A stretch of DNA of 16,093 nt from an uncultured Eubacterium sp. (GCA_910586045.1 CAJUIH010000085.1:1-16093); one strand, 5' to 3'. Shown: positions 1 through 8,700, numbered from the stretch's first letter. Notes: generated by a model not told the origin, from the sequence alone. Numbers and translations are program-made.

Positions 1-1432
1 TTACGCTGTCGGGTTTTTTGTGGGAAAGCATTACAACCGTCTCCACATGCACCGTCTGACAAAACTGATCCACCCCCTGCACCCGCTCCATCACATACCC
101 CCGTTCACACAAATACCGCAAATCCCTCGCCAGCGTAGCCGAATCACAACTCACATACACAACCCGCTTTGCCCTAACTTCCACAATCGTCTCCAGCAGT
201 TTTTCCCCGCACCCTTTCCGCGGTGGATCCACTACTACGACCTGCGGCTGCAGCAAACCGTCTTCCCGCGCTTCCTTTGTTGCATTTCCATCGATCTCCC
301 CGGTTTCTATTTTTTCTTCCCTGCGCAATTGTTCCAACACATCCTGCGCATCCCCGTTTAAAAACACCGCATTTCCAATCCCATTGCGTTCGGCATTGCG
401 TCTGGCATCGGCAACTGCCTGCGGAATGATCTCAATTCCATAGACTTTCATTGCTTTTTGTGCCAAAAATAAAGAGATCGTTCCGATCCCGCAATACAAA
501 TCCCAAACAATCTCATTCCCGGTCAGCCCGGCATATTCCATCACTTTTTGGTATAATACTTCTGTCTGTACCGGATTGACCTGATAAAACGACAGTGGGG
601 ATATCTGAAATCGAATGTTTCCAATCAGGTCTTCTATCGCATCTTTCCCCCACAGCGTTTGGATATGGTTTCCCATGATTACATTATTCCGCTCTTTATT
701 TATGCTGACCGACAGGCTGGCCATACCCTTGATTTCCTGCAGACTGTCCGCCAGTTTTTCTGCGTTTGGAAGCGATTTGCCATTGATCACCAGACAAACC
801 ATTAGCTGCCCTGTACGAAATCCATACCGTACTAATACATGCCGTACCAGCCCTCTTCCGGTTTTTTCGTCGTATGGCTCCGTACCGGTCTGCTCCATCC
901 ATGCCAGCACGCGATCCATAACCGCCTGGTTAACCGGCACACCAAGACAGCAGTTTGCGACCGGTATCATATCGTGCGTATGGGCCGCGTAAAACCCTGC
1001 CGCCAGTTTTCCGTTTTTGTCCCGGCCCACCGGAAACTGTGCCTTGTTACGGTAGGAAAACGGATGGGCCATACCGATTATTGGTTCCATTGGAATTTCT
1101 TCTGGTGCAAAGCCGCCGATGCGCTGCAGATTGTTTTTTATTTTATTCTGTTTATATTCCAATTGTTTTTCGTACGAAAGCGCCTGGATCTGGCATCCGC
1201 CGCACTGGCGGTGCAGAGGGCACTTGGGTTGTATTCGGTATGGAGACGGCCTGCATATTTCTTCCAGACGGGCATAGCCGTATGTTTTTTTTAGTTTCAT
1301 AATCTTTGCGCGAACCGTATCCCCGATCAGGGCGTCTTTCACAAAAAATGTCATTCCGCCCACCTTGCCTACGCCGGCGCCGTCCGCGCTAAAATCTTCA
1401 ATGGTCAGTTCTATTTTATCATTTTTCTTCAT
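1..1432 (-). CDS. rlmD: 23S rRNA (uracil-C5)-methyltransferase RlmD (RumA/TrmA family), 3' end cut by window edge
   Basis: The enzyme transfers a methyl group from S-adenosylmethionine to C5 of a uridine in 23S rRNA (m5U1939 in E. coli numbering). 477 codons are visible with no stop, so the gene continues past position 1. Seen in order: an N-terminal TRAM-like beta domain (about 1-60); an iron-sulfur cluster cysteine set with CPLHRQCGGC (Cys71, 77, 80) plus Cys161 or 162; the SAM-binding motif DLYCGIGTIS (311-320); the DPPRKG motif (402-407); and the catalytic cysteine in VSCDSATLARDL (Cys429). The start ATG at 1432 has GGAG 7 nt upstream. Two oddities: a charged, low-complexity stretch of about 25 residues (369-396) just before DPPRKG, and continuation beyond the normal C-terminus (ETVVMLSHKKPDSV at the edge). 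From memory, many Lachnospiraceae RlmD proteins carry an extra C-terminal domain after this point. It lies downstream of the yhaM-like gene, same strand. RlmCD or TrmFO-like specificity cannot be excluded. Confidence 0.93.
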   Translation of the reverse strand, partial: MKKNDKIELTIEDFSADGAGVGKVGGMTFFVKDALIGDTVRAKIMKLKKTYGYARLEEICRPSPYRIQPKCPLHRQCGGCQIQALSYEKQLEYKQNKIKNNLQRIGGFAPEEIPMEPIIGMAHPFSYRNKAQFPVGRDKNGKLAAGFYAAHTHDMIPVANCCLGVPVNQAVMDRVLAWMEQTGTEPYDEKTGRGLVRHVLVRYGFRTGQLMVCLVINGKSLPNAEKLADSLQEIKGMASLSVSINKERNNVIMGNHIQTLWGKDAIEDLIGNIRFQISPLSFYQVNPVQTEVLYQKVMEYAGLTGNEIVWDLYCGIGTISLFLAQKAMKVYGIEIIPQAVADARRNAERNGIGNAVFLNGDAQDVLEQLRREEKIETGEIDGNATKEAREDGLLQPQVVVVDPPRKGCGEKLLETIVEVRAKRVVYVSCDSATLARDLRYLCERGYVMERVQGVDQFCQTVHVETVVMLSHKKPDSV

Positions 1433-1566
1433 TTCTCATCTCCGGATTTTCCCCGCTCGTACAGCAGTCCGCAATTGCTGTACGAGATACTATATAAACG
1501 GCGTAAAATTTCAGCACAATATCATTTGCTTCTGGCCCGCCGTTTATCGGGTTTATTGTGCAGTAT
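1433..1566 (-). promoter_or_regulatory. rlmD upstream region with two inverted repeats
   Basis: This 134-nt gap between the yhaM-like stop and the rlmD start holds two inverted repeats. The first has perfect 11-bp arms, CTCGTACAGCA (1456-1466) and TGCTGTACGAG (1476-1486), around a 9-nt loop. The second has 10-bp arms, ATAAACGGCG (1494-1503) and CGCCGTTTAT (1538-1547). On the minus strand the first repeat ends about 23 nt before the rlmD ATG. It is followed by CGGGGAAAATCC and not a U run, so it is not a typical intrinsic terminator. A weak promoter-like pair for rlmD (TTGTGC, 17 nt, TATATA on the minus strand) overlaps the second repeat. It could be an operator, a 5'-UTR hairpin or a processing site. 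Confidence 0.5.
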
Positions 1567-2526
1567 TCAATCACCGAATATAGAGATACTCGATTTTCTG
1601 ATATTGGAATCAAACGAACGGTTAAATCCTACCCAGTCGGTATTTCCGTCCGGTACATTCGAAAATGCTTCTTCCATTGCCTCCATTTTGGCGTCTACAT
1701 TGTCCGCAAATGTCAGCGCCACGGCCTCCGCAAGCGCTGGTTTTTTTGGGGATCCGTACTCGAGTTCGCCATGATGTGCCAGGATGCAGTGGATTAGTTC
1801 GTTTTCCAGTTTTTTCGGGAAATCCGGGATCGCCGCAATCCGTTCCGCCAGCATCTGCGCCCCGATTACAATGTGCCCGAGCAATTGTCCCTCGTCGGTA
1901 TAATCGTTTTCCGGAAATCTGGATATTTCTTTCAGCTTGCCCGCGTCATGGAAAATGGCCGCGGTCACCAGCAGGTCACGGTTTAGAATGCCGTATTGGG
2001 CCGAAAATTTTTCGCATAGCTTCGCGACCCCAAGCGTATGCTGCAGCAGACCCCCGACAAATCCGTGATGCATAGTCTTTGCCGCGGAGTGAAATTTAAA
2101 CTGTTCGGCAAATTCCGCGTTTTCAAAAAAACTGACGGATAGCTGTTTCAGGTATGGATTTTGCGTTTTTTTGATGATTTCCAATAATTGCGCATACATC
2201 TGGTCAATGTTGTATTTACTGACCGGGAGGTATTCTGTCTGATTGTATTCCCCCTGTTTTGCCTTTCGCACACGCTTGATATTTAACTGCAGGGCACCCT
2301 GGAAACTGGTCACATCGCCTACGACATTCAGGTAATCCAGTTTTTCAAAATCGTCGATGCCATTACAGCCCGGATCCCATATTTTCGCGTCCAGCGTGCC
2401 TGTCTTATCCTGCAGGATCACCGATACATAGGGCTTTCCTGCCTTTGTTACGGATGGCTGTTTATTTTTACATAAATAAATTTCATTGATACGCTCGCCT
2501 TCGCGCAAAGTCTCTATATAACGCAT
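1567..2526 (-). CDS. yhaM: YhaM-type 3'-5' exoribonuclease (OB fold + HD domain)
   Basis: The 319-aa product matches the YhaM family (also called CMP-binding factor 1) in length and layout. These are cytoplasmic, metal-dependent 3'-5' exonucleases acting on RNA and, in vitro, ssDNA. The N-terminal 90 residues form an OB-fold nucleic-acid-binding domain (VSVILQDKTGTLDAKIWD, about 35-51). An HD phosphohydrolase domain follows, with His163 in LLQHTLGV, the His193-Asp194 pair in FHDAGKLKEI, His251-His252 in ILAHHGELEYGSP and Asp275 in FADNVD, so the metal ligands look complete. The ATG at 2526 is preceded by GGAGG at 11 nt. It starts 88 nt downstream of the HtrA-like stop on the same strand. I see no terminator or convincing promoter in that gap, so co-transcription is plausible. 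Family identity is firm; the in vivo substrate is unknown. Confidence 0.92.
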   Translation of the reverse strand: MRYIETLREGERINEIYLCKNKQPSVTKAGKPYVSVILQDKTGTLDAKIWDPGCNGIDDFEKLDYLNVVGDVTSFQGALQLNIKRVRKAKQGEYNQTEYLPVSKYNIDQMYAQLLEIIKKTQNPYLKQLSVSFFENAEFAEQFKFHSAAKTMHHGFVGGLLQHTLGVAKLCEKFSAQYGILNRDLLVTAAIFHDAGKLKEISRFPENDYTDEGQLLGHIVIGAQMLAERIAAIPDFPKKLENELIHCILAHHGELEYGSPKKPALAEAVALTFADNVDAKMEAMEEAFSNVPDGNTDWVGFNRSFDSNIRKSSISIFGD

Positions 2527-2614
2527 AGCTGCTTATGCCTCCATTCTTATTGTACCCAAGCTGTCCTGCCGCCGGTCTTTTCCTGTTGGACGGCCGCCGA
2601 TTGGGCTTTTGTTT

Positions 2615-3928
2615 TTAACGTAAAACGCCGACTTCTATAGTACTTGTAAATTTTTTATAGCCTTTTGTCTGCTGCCTATGTGCTGTGATTTTTATTTTAT
2701 CCCCTTTTTGAAACGTCATCAGTTTTTCCTGGTAATCATCCATTGTCATCACCTGCGTCCCATCCATCGCCACAATCACATCCCCGTTCTGCAGGCCTGC
2801 CGTCATAGCCGGGGAATTAACAACGGCTTCTTTTATATATACGCCTTTTGGAATATCATATTCTTCGGAAATAGCTTCTGTCACGGTACTGCCCTTGATC
2901 CCGATGTAAGGAACCGGTACGCCATTCGAAAGCAGTTCGATGATTTCCTGAAGCTCTGAAATGGAAACCGCAGTCAGCGTGTTCTGTTCTTTTTGAATCG
3001 CAGAGGATTTCAAATACAGGCCGATCACTTCCCCGTCCGTATTGACCAGAACGCCGTTTCCTTTCGCGTTTGTGACAATATTGGTTGTAAATACGGTATA
3101 ATTGCGGTCTTCGGTTGTAATGGTATTTGTTACAGACGTAATATTCCCGGTCAGAATGGAATAGCTGGTACCCAACGGGCTACCAAGCGCAACCACCATC
3201 CTGCCCTGCCGCAGATTTGTAGAATTGCCCAATACCGCAATTTCTACCTGATCCATCGTCTGTTGTGCAATTTTTTCCAACGGCACGCTTAACACGGCAA
3301 TGCCGGTATTTCGGTCGTACCTTTTTAGTTTTGCGTTCTGTGTGTCATTATTGATAAATGTAACACGAATGGATTTTACATCCGCGATGACATCGTATTC
3401 GGTCAGTACGAGCAGGTCTTTGCTGCTTTTGCCGATAATCAGGCCGGATGCCTCCCCGGTCGCTTCATAAGAAGAATCAAAAATATCTTTCCCTTCTTTT
3501 ACCCCTGTTACGGTTACAACCGATTTGTTTACTTCGTTCCCAATCCGATAAAGCTGGTTTTGCAAAAGCTGGTAATCTTCCAGTGTCATAGATTGTTTTT
3601 CTGTAATATAGACCGTCTTGTTTTCCTGTTCCTTTTTCTCATTGACATCCGGCTGCGTTTCCTGCTCTTTCTCTTGGTCTGCAAGCGTATCCCCCGTTTC
3701 CGGTTCCTGTTTTGGCGTATCTTTCCCAATTCCGATCCATGGTTCCTGTTTTGGTTCAAACAGCGGCTCCACGATCGGTTTCAATCCACAAAAAACAAGG
3801 CATGAAACGATTCCAAATAAAATCGCATATCCAATCGTTGCAGTGCCTTTCCCTAAAAGCTTTTTCTTATTCAGCGGCTTGTCTTTGATCTTTTCCGTTA
3901 TAAAATGCTGCTCTTCTTTTTGTGGCAT
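2615..3928 (-). CDS. Membrane-anchored HtrA/DegP-like PDZ protein lacking the catalytic triad (pseudoprotease)
   Basis: 437 aa. It has a basic cytoplasmic N-terminus, one transmembrane helix (about 30-50), an acidic Glu/Lys/Gln-rich linker (57-108), a trypsin-like double beta-barrel of the HtrA (S1C) type (about 125-335) and one PDZ domain (about 340-437). The fold is clear from GLIIGKSSKDLLVLT, VVALGSPLGTSYSILTG and DGEVIGL. The active-site positions are replaced. The usual LTNxHV is LTEYDVI, so His becomes Asp179. The DLAV position reads TGIAVL, so Asp becomes Gly209. GNSGGP reads KGNGVL (289-294), so Ser is gone. It is therefore probably not a protease; a chaperone-like, scaffold or sensing role outside the membrane is an inference. 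The start ATG at 3928 has GAGGGGG upstream. A strong minus-strand promoter lies about 55 nt upstream of the start. The gene is divergent from mutS2. Confidence 0.9.
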   Translation of the reverse strand: MPQKEEQHFITEKIKDKPLNKKKLLGKGTATIGYAILFGIVSCLVFCGLKPIVEPLFEPKQEPWIGIGKDTPKQEPETGDTLADQEKEQETQPDVNEKKEQENKTVYITEKQSMTLEDYQLLQNQLYRIGNEVNKSVVTVTGVKEGKDIFDSSYEATGEASGLIIGKSSKDLLVLTEYDVIADVKSIRVTFINNDTQNAKLKRYDRNTGIAVLSVPLEKIAQQTMDQVEIAVLGNSTNLRQGRMVVALGSPLGTSYSILTGNITSVTNTITTEDRNYTVFTTNIVTNAKGNGVLVNTDGEVIGLYLKSSAIQKEQNTLTAVSISELQEIIELLSNGVPVPYIGIKGSTVTEAISEEYDIPKGVYIKEAVVNSPAMTAGLQNGDVIVAMDGTQVMTMDDYQEKLMTFQKGDKIKITAHRQQTKGYKKFTSTIEVGVLR

Positions 3929-3984
3929 GGAAAAACCCCCTCTTTTAACCCCTGATACTTTTTGTTTTTCGATACCTTATTAAG

Positions 3985-4013
3985 ATTATACGAGGATTTT
4001 TGGGATTTTTCAA
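3985..4013 (-). promoter_or_regulatory. Sigma-A-type promoter for the HtrA-like gene
   Basis: On the minus strand the -35 box TTGAAA (4013-4008) and the perfect -10 box TATAAT (3990-3985) are separated by exactly 17 nt. The predicted transcript starts near 3978, giving a 5' UTR of about 50 nt. It drives the HtrA-like gene and possibly the yhaM-like gene and rlmD behind it. Confidence 0.7.
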
Positions 4014-4053
4014 GAAGATAGTGATTTTTCTGCAATATTTCCTCGATATTTAC

Positions 4054-4082
4054 TTTCCACCAGCCGAAATATAGGTTAGAAT
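4054..4082 (+). promoter_or_regulatory. Likely sigma-A promoter for the mutS2 operon
   Basis: TTTCCA (4054-4059) and TAGAAT (4077-4082) are separated by 17 nt on the plus strand, matching the -35 and -10 consensus at 4 of 6 and 5 of 6 positions. The start site would be near 4089, giving a leader of about 70 nt. That leader contains an 8-bp inverted repeat, GCGTGTTT (4092-4099) and AAACACGC (4121-4128), which could fold at the 5' end of the mRNA. Confidence 0.5.
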
Positions 4083-4160
4083 AATAGAAGAGCGTGTTTT
4101 TTCGAACGCCCACTATTTTGAAACACGCCCTGACGGAATAGAAAAAGAAAGGGTTTTATT

Positions 4161-6542
4161 ATGAATCAAAAAGTCCTAAAGACTCTGGAATACGATAAAA
4201 TAACGCAGCAGCTCGCAGACCAGGCCTCTTCCGATTGGGCCAAGGAACACTGCCTGCATTTAAAGCCAATGACGGACAAAGCCAAAATCGAACAGGCCCA
4301 GGCCGAAACCGCCGCCGCGCTTTCCCGTCTATACCGAAACGGAACGGTTTCATTCAGCGGCATCCATAAAATCGGCACCTCCCTCAAACGGCTGGAAATC
4401 GGCGGCGTTCTAAGCATTCTGGAACTGCTGCATACCGCTTCCCTGCTGGATGTCGCCAAACGTGCAAAGGCTTACGGCCGCCGTGAACGCGAAGATACCC
4501 CCTCCGACACCTTAGACGCCATGTTCCAGGCGATTGAGCCGCTGACGCCGCTTTCTGAGGAAATCAGGCGCTGTATCCTTTCCGAAGACGAAATCGCAGA
4601 TGATGCCAGCGTGCAGCTAAAGTCGATCCGGCGCAGTATCCGCGGCATGAATGACCGCATCCACAATCAGATGACGAAAATCCTGAACAATTCGACAACC
4701 CGCACATACCTGCAGGATGCCGTGATTACAATGCGCGGGGATCGTTATTGTCTGCCGGTCAAAGCCGAATATAAAAACCAGGTATCCGGCATGATCCATG
4801 ACCAGTCTTCATCCGGTTCCACGCTGTTTATCGAACCCGCGGGCGTCGTAAACCTGAATAACGAACTGAAAGAATTGTTTTTAAAAGAGCAGGATGAAAT
4901 TGATAAAATTATCGCCGGATTGAGCAATGCGGTTGCGGCAAACAGCGAAGCGCTGTTAAATGACTACAAGCTGCTGACCACGCTGGATTTTATTTTTGCC
5001 AAAGGAAAGCTTGCGCTCGCGCAGGACGGCACGGCGCCGGAATTTAATACACGGGGACAAATCCATATTCGGCGGGGCCGTCATCCGCTTCTGCAGAAAA
5101 AAACCGTAGTACCGATTGACGTCACCCTCGGGGATGATTTTGAACTCCTGGTTGTCACCGGGCCGAATACCGGCGGTAAAACGGTTTCATTAAAAACGGT
5201 CGGCCTTTTAACGCTGATGGGACAGGCAGGCCTGCATGTCCCGGCAGGCGACCGCACGCAGCTTGCTATTTTTGAACAGGTTTTCGCGGATATCGGGGAT
5301 GAACAGAGCATTGAGCAAAGCCTGAGCACATTTTCTTCCCATATGACCAATATTATCACGATATTGAAAAAGGTAACGCCAAATTCCCTCGTATTATTCG
5401 ACGAGCTTTGTTCCGGCACCGACCCGACGGAGGGCGCCGCGCTGGCGATCTCCATTCTGACCAAGCTGCACGAACAGGGGGTCCGTACGATGGCAACCAC
5501 CCATTACAGCGAATTGAAAGTGTTTGCCCTTAGTACCGAAGGCGTCCAAAACGCCTGCTGTGAATTTGATGTAGAATCCCTAAGTCCGACGTACCGCCTG
5601 TTAATCGGGATTCCGGGCAAGAGCAACGCGTTCGCGATCTCCGGTAAACTTGGCCTGCCGGATGATATTATTGCGGACGCCCGCACACGCATCGCGTCTA
5701 ACGAACAAAATTTTGAAGACCTGATCGCGGACTTAGAAACCAGCCGCTTGACGATCGAAAAGGAACGCGCGGAAATCGAACAGTTCAAACGCGAAATCGA
5801 ACAGCTCCATGCACGCGCGGAAAGCAAACAGGAAAAGCTAGACAGCCGCCGGGACAAGATTATACAGGAAGCAAATGAACAGGCACTCGCGATCTTAAAA
5901 GAAGCAAAAGACGCGGCGGACGCAAGTATCCGGGCTTTTCAAAAATTCGGCACCACAAACCCGACCGCAAGCGAGCTGGAAAAGGAACGCAGCGCAATCC
6001 GAAACAAAATGAACGATACCGAAGCCAGGATCGCAAAAAAACAAAAACAGCCTGCCGCAAACAACAAAGTACCAAAAGACCTCCGTCCAGGGGATTCGGT
6101 CAAAGTATTGAGCCTAAACCAGCGCGGCATTGTATCGACAAAGCCAAATGCCAAGGGCAACCTGTTTGTACAGATGGGTATTCTGCGTACCGAAGTCAAT
6201 ATCAAAGATCTGGTACGGATCGAAGAAGAACCTGTCTTCTCTTCCAAAAAAGCGCCGAAAACAAGCGCCGGAAAGATGAAGCTGTCAAAATCCGCCCATA
6301 TTTCCGCGGAAATTATGCTGATCGGAAAGACGGTCGACGAAGCCCTGATCGAATTGGACAAGTATCTGGATGATGCCTACCTGACCCATCTGACGCGTGT
6401 ACGAGTCGTACACGGCAAAGGCACCGGTGCATTGCGAAACGCCGTCCACACGCACCTGAAACGCGTAAAATATGTGGATTCGTTTCATCTCGGAGAATTT
6501 GGAGAGGGCGATTCCGGCGTTACCATTGTAGAATTTAAATAA
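4161..6542 (+). CDS. mutS2: MutS2 (MutS homolog with C-terminal Smr domain)
   Basis: 793 aa, full length for MutS2. It lacks the mismatch-recognition domain of MutS1. Seen in order: the core/lever region (about 1-300); an ABC-type ATPase with Walker A GPNTGGKT (334-341), signature SLSTFSSHM (387-395), Walker B LVLFDE (410-415) and the DELCSGTDPTEGAALA segment; a long charged coiled coil (about 515-630, KOW-like region near 640-690); and an Smr nuclease domain (about 714-793) with the HGKGTGALR motif (751-759). Members suppress recombination by acting on branched DNA; in Bacillus the protein also acts on collided ribosomes (RqcU/MutS2). The ATG at 4161 is preceded by GAAAGGG at 7 nt. A response regulator starts 28 nt after the stop with no terminator between, so mutS2 heads a three-gene operon. 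Confidence 0.97.
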   Translation: MNQKVLKTLEYDKITQQLADQASSDWAKEHCLHLKPMTDKAKIEQAQAETAAALSRLYRNGTVSFSGIHKIGTSLKRLEIGGVLSILELLHTASLLDVAKRAKAYGRREREDTPSDTLDAMFQAIEPLTPLSEEIRRCILSEDEIADDASVQLKSIRRSIRGMNDRIHNQMTKILNNSTTRTYLQDAVITMRGDRYCLPVKAEYKNQVSGMIHDQSSSGSTLFIEPAGVVNLNNELKELFLKEQDEIDKIIAGLSNAVAANSEALLNDYKLLTTLDFIFAKGKLALAQDGTAPEFNTRGQIHIRRGRHPLLQKKTVVPIDVTLGDDFELLVVTGPNTGGKTVSLKTVGLLTLMGQAGLHVPAGDRTQLAIFEQVFADIGDEQSIEQSLSTFSSHMTNIITILKKVTPNSLVLFDELCSGTDPTEGAALAISILTKLHEQGVRTMATTHYSELKVFALSTEGVQNACCEFDVESLSPTYRLLIGIPGKSNAFAISGKLGLPDDIIADARTRIASNEQNFEDLIADLETSRLTIEKERAEIEQFKREIEQLHARAESKQEKLDSRRDKIIQEANEQALAILKEAKDAADASIRAFQKFGTTNPTASELEKERSAIRNKMNDTEARIAKKQKQPAANNKVPKDLRPGDSVKVLSLNQRGIVSTKPNAKGNLFVQMGILRTEVNIKDLVRIEEEPVFSSKKAPKTSAGKMKLSKSAHISAEIMLIGKTVDEALIELDKYLDDAYLTHLTRVRVVHGKGTGALRNAVHTHLKRVKYVDSFHLGEFGEGDSGVTIVEFK

Positions 6543-6570
6543 CCGCGCACTTTTTAAGGAGACACAGGCT

Positions 6571-7263
6571 ATGAAACAGAAAATCTTAATTGTAGACGAC
6601 GATGTCAATATCGCGGAATTGATTTCCCTTTATCTGACAAAAGAATGTTTTGAAACGAAAATTGTCAATGATGGGGAAGAAGCCCTGGCCGCCTACCAGC
6701 AATTCGATCCAAACCTGATTCTGCTGGACCTGATGCTGCCTGGCATCGACGGCTATCAGGTCTGCCGCGAAATCCGCACAAGGAGCAACGTCCCGATTAT
6801 TATGCTCTCTGCAAAAGGGGAAATCTTTGACAAAGTACTTGGCCTGGAACTCGGCGCTGATGATTATATTATGAAACCGTTTGACTCAAAGGAAATGGTT
6901 GCCCGCGTAAAAGCCGTGCTCCGCCGCTACCAGCCTGCCAAACCGGCCGCCCCGGCCCTTTCCTCAAAGATCGTTGAATATCCGGGGCTGACCGTAAACC
7001 TTTCTAATTACAGCGTCGAATACAACGGCCAGATGCTGGACATGCCGCCTAAAGAGCTGGAACTGCTGTATTTTCTCGCGGCTTCTCCCAATCAGGTATT
7101 TACGAGAGAACAGCTTTTGGACAATATATGGGGATACGAATATATCGGCGATACACGCACGGTAGACGTCCATATTAAACGGCTGCGGGAAAAGATCCGG
7201 GACACCAGCCATTGGAACATTGCCACGGTATGGGGAATCGGATATAAATTTTTAGTAAAATAA
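6571..7263 (+). CDS. OmpR/PhoB-family response regulator
   Basis: 230 aa, cytoplasmic transcription factor of a two-component system. The receiver domain (1-120) has the acidic pocket VDDD (8-11), phospho-acceptor Asp53 in LLDLMLPG, switch Ser80 in IIMLSAKG and conserved Lys102 in IMKPF. A Pro/Ala-rich linker (122-129) leads to a winged-helix DNA-binding domain (about 133-230) with PPKELELLYFLA, the recognition helix region RTVDVHIKRLREKI, and the wing VWGIGYKF. All key residues are present. The ATG at 6571 has AAGGAG 9 nt upstream. It lies 28 nt after mutS2 and 20 nt before the kinase gene. The target genes and signal cannot be told from the sequence. Confidence 0.95.
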   Translation: MKQKILIVDDDVNIAELISLYLTKECFETKIVNDGEEALAAYQQFDPNLILLDLMLPGIDGYQVCREIRTRSNVPIIMLSAKGEIFDKVLGLELGADDYIMKPFDSKEMVARVKAVLRRYQPAKPAAPALSSKIVEYPGLTVNLSNYSVEYNGQMLDMPPKELELLYFLAASPNQVFTREQLLDNIWGYEYIGDTRTVDVHIKRLREKIRDTSHWNIATVWGIGYKFLVK

Positions 7264-7283
7264 CTAGGAAGGATCCGCTTTCG

Positions 7284-8699
7284 TTGAAAAAGACACTTTA
7301 TCTAAAATTTTTAATGGGCTACCTGATCTTTGGGGTGCTCGGATTCATACTGGTTTCTACATTGACCCAGTATGGCCTGCAGGATCAGGTACAGTCCAGA
7401 GAATCCCGTACACTCTATACAGAATGTACGGAAATCGCATCCCGTTACGCTGCCAATTACTACAACCGCAGCATGAAACTGGCGGAACTGCATAACCATC
7501 TGGAGACAATCAGCAGTTACCTGCACACGAAAATCAAAGTCATCAGCGTTTCCGGCCGGGTTATTGTAGACTCGGACAATTCGGACGCTTTTTCCAGCCA
7601 AAGTGTGATTGAGGGATTTGATATTAACGATTTTGGAAGCCAGTACTATGTTGTCAATGATTTTTATCATACCTTTTCGGAAGACTACTTAACCGTATTT
7701 GCCCCTGTAACCTCAAATTATAAAGTACGCGGGTATGTACTGATCCATAAACCGATTACGGAAATCTCCAGTTACAGTTACGAATTGCTCAATGTCGCCT
7801 ATATTACACTGCTGATTTTGTTTCTGTTGTCTTTTATTTTCCTGTTCCTGTTTTCAAAACTGGCGTACCGCCCGCTCAGCAGGATGATGCAGGCCGCCGA
7901 CGCTTATATTAACGGAGATTTTACAAAAAAAATAAATATCCATACAGAGGATGAAATCGGGCATTTGGCCGCTACCATCGACTATATGGCAAACGAACTG
8001 AACACGCTGGAAGACGACCAGCGCAAATTTGTTTCCAATGTATCGCACGATTTCCGTTCCCCGTTAACTTCCATCAAAGGATATATCGAAGCCATCCTGG
8101 ACGGTACCATTCCTTATGAAATGCAGGACAAATACCTGAATATCATTTTATTTGAAACAGAACGGCTCAACAAACTAACAAGCAGCCTGCTGGAATTAAA
8201 CAAATTTGGTTCGCACGGCAAAACGATCCTGTATATGAACCGTTTTGATATTAACTATATTATCCGCATGACCGCGCTGGCTTTTGAGGGCCTATGCAGC
8301 GAAAAACATATTTCCATTGAACTGATCCTGTCCGGGCAAAACCTGTACGTTACCGCTGATCTGGCCAAAATCCAGCAGGTGATCTACAATCTGACTGATA
8401 ACGCCATTAAATTCAGCCATCCGGATACGTCGATTACGATTGAAACTACCGAAAAAGGCGACAAAGTATTTGTATCTGTCCGTGACTCCGGCGTCGGCAT
8501 CCCAAAAGACAGTCTCAAGAAAATATGGGAACGCTTTTATAAAACCGACCAGTCCCGCGGCAAAGACAAACGCGGCACCGGACTAGGATTATCTATCGTA
8601 AAAGAAATCATTCAGGCGCATAATGAAAACATTAATGTAATCAGCACCGAAGGAGTAGGGACAGAGTTTATATTTACACTGCCCCTGTCAAAAGAATAA
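7284..8699 (+). CDS. Membrane sensor histidine kinase paired with the upstream regulator
   Basis: 471 aa. A transmembrane helix (about 8-28), an extracellular sensing region of about 140 residues (29-168, probably PDC/Cache-like), a second transmembrane helix (about 170-192), a HAMP domain (about 193-245) and a HisKA domain with phospho-acceptor His255 in SNVSHDFRSPLTS follow in order. The HATPase_c domain has the N box NLTDNAIKF (369-377), G1 DSGVGI (401-406), F box FYKTD and G2 GTGLGLSIV (431-439). It is therefore an active-looking class I kinase. I chose the TTG start at 7284 because AGGAAGG lies 11 nt upstream and it gives a normal basic N-terminus (MKKTLYLKF); the first ATG, at 7314, would begin inside the transmembrane helix. 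The extracellular ligand is not predictable. Confidence 0.94.
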   Translation: MKKTLYLKFLMGYLIFGVLGFILVSTLTQYGLQDQVQSRESRTLYTECTEIASRYAANYYNRSMKLAELHNHLETISSYLHTKIKVISVSGRVIVDSDNSDAFSSQSVIEGFDINDFGSQYYVVNDFYHTFSEDYLTVFAPVTSNYKVRGYVLIHKPITEISSYSYELLNVAYITLLILFLLSFIFLFLFSKLAYRPLSRMMQAADAYINGDFTKKINIHTEDEIGHLAATIDYMANELNTLEDDQRKFVSNVSHDFRSPLTSIKGYIEAILDGTIPYEMQDKYLNIILFETERLNKLTSSLLELNKFGSHGKTILYMNRFDINYIIRMTALAFEGLCSEKHISIELILSGQNLYVTADLAKIQQVIYNLTDNAIKFSHPDTSITIETTEKGDKVFVSVRDSGVGIPKDSLKKIWERFYKTDQSRGKDKRGTGLGLSIVKEIIQAHNENINVISTEGVGTEFIFTLPLSKE

Positions 8700-8700
8700 C

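Noticed and set aside
615..1302. Several plus-strand open frames opposite rlmD
   Set aside because: They are antisense to a clearly conserved methyltransferase and have no start signals.
3898..4113. Minus-strand 71-codon open frame in the HtrA-mutS2 divergent region
   Set aside because: It overlaps both promoters and the start of the HtrA-like gene, has no good ribosome binding site and no protein-like composition.
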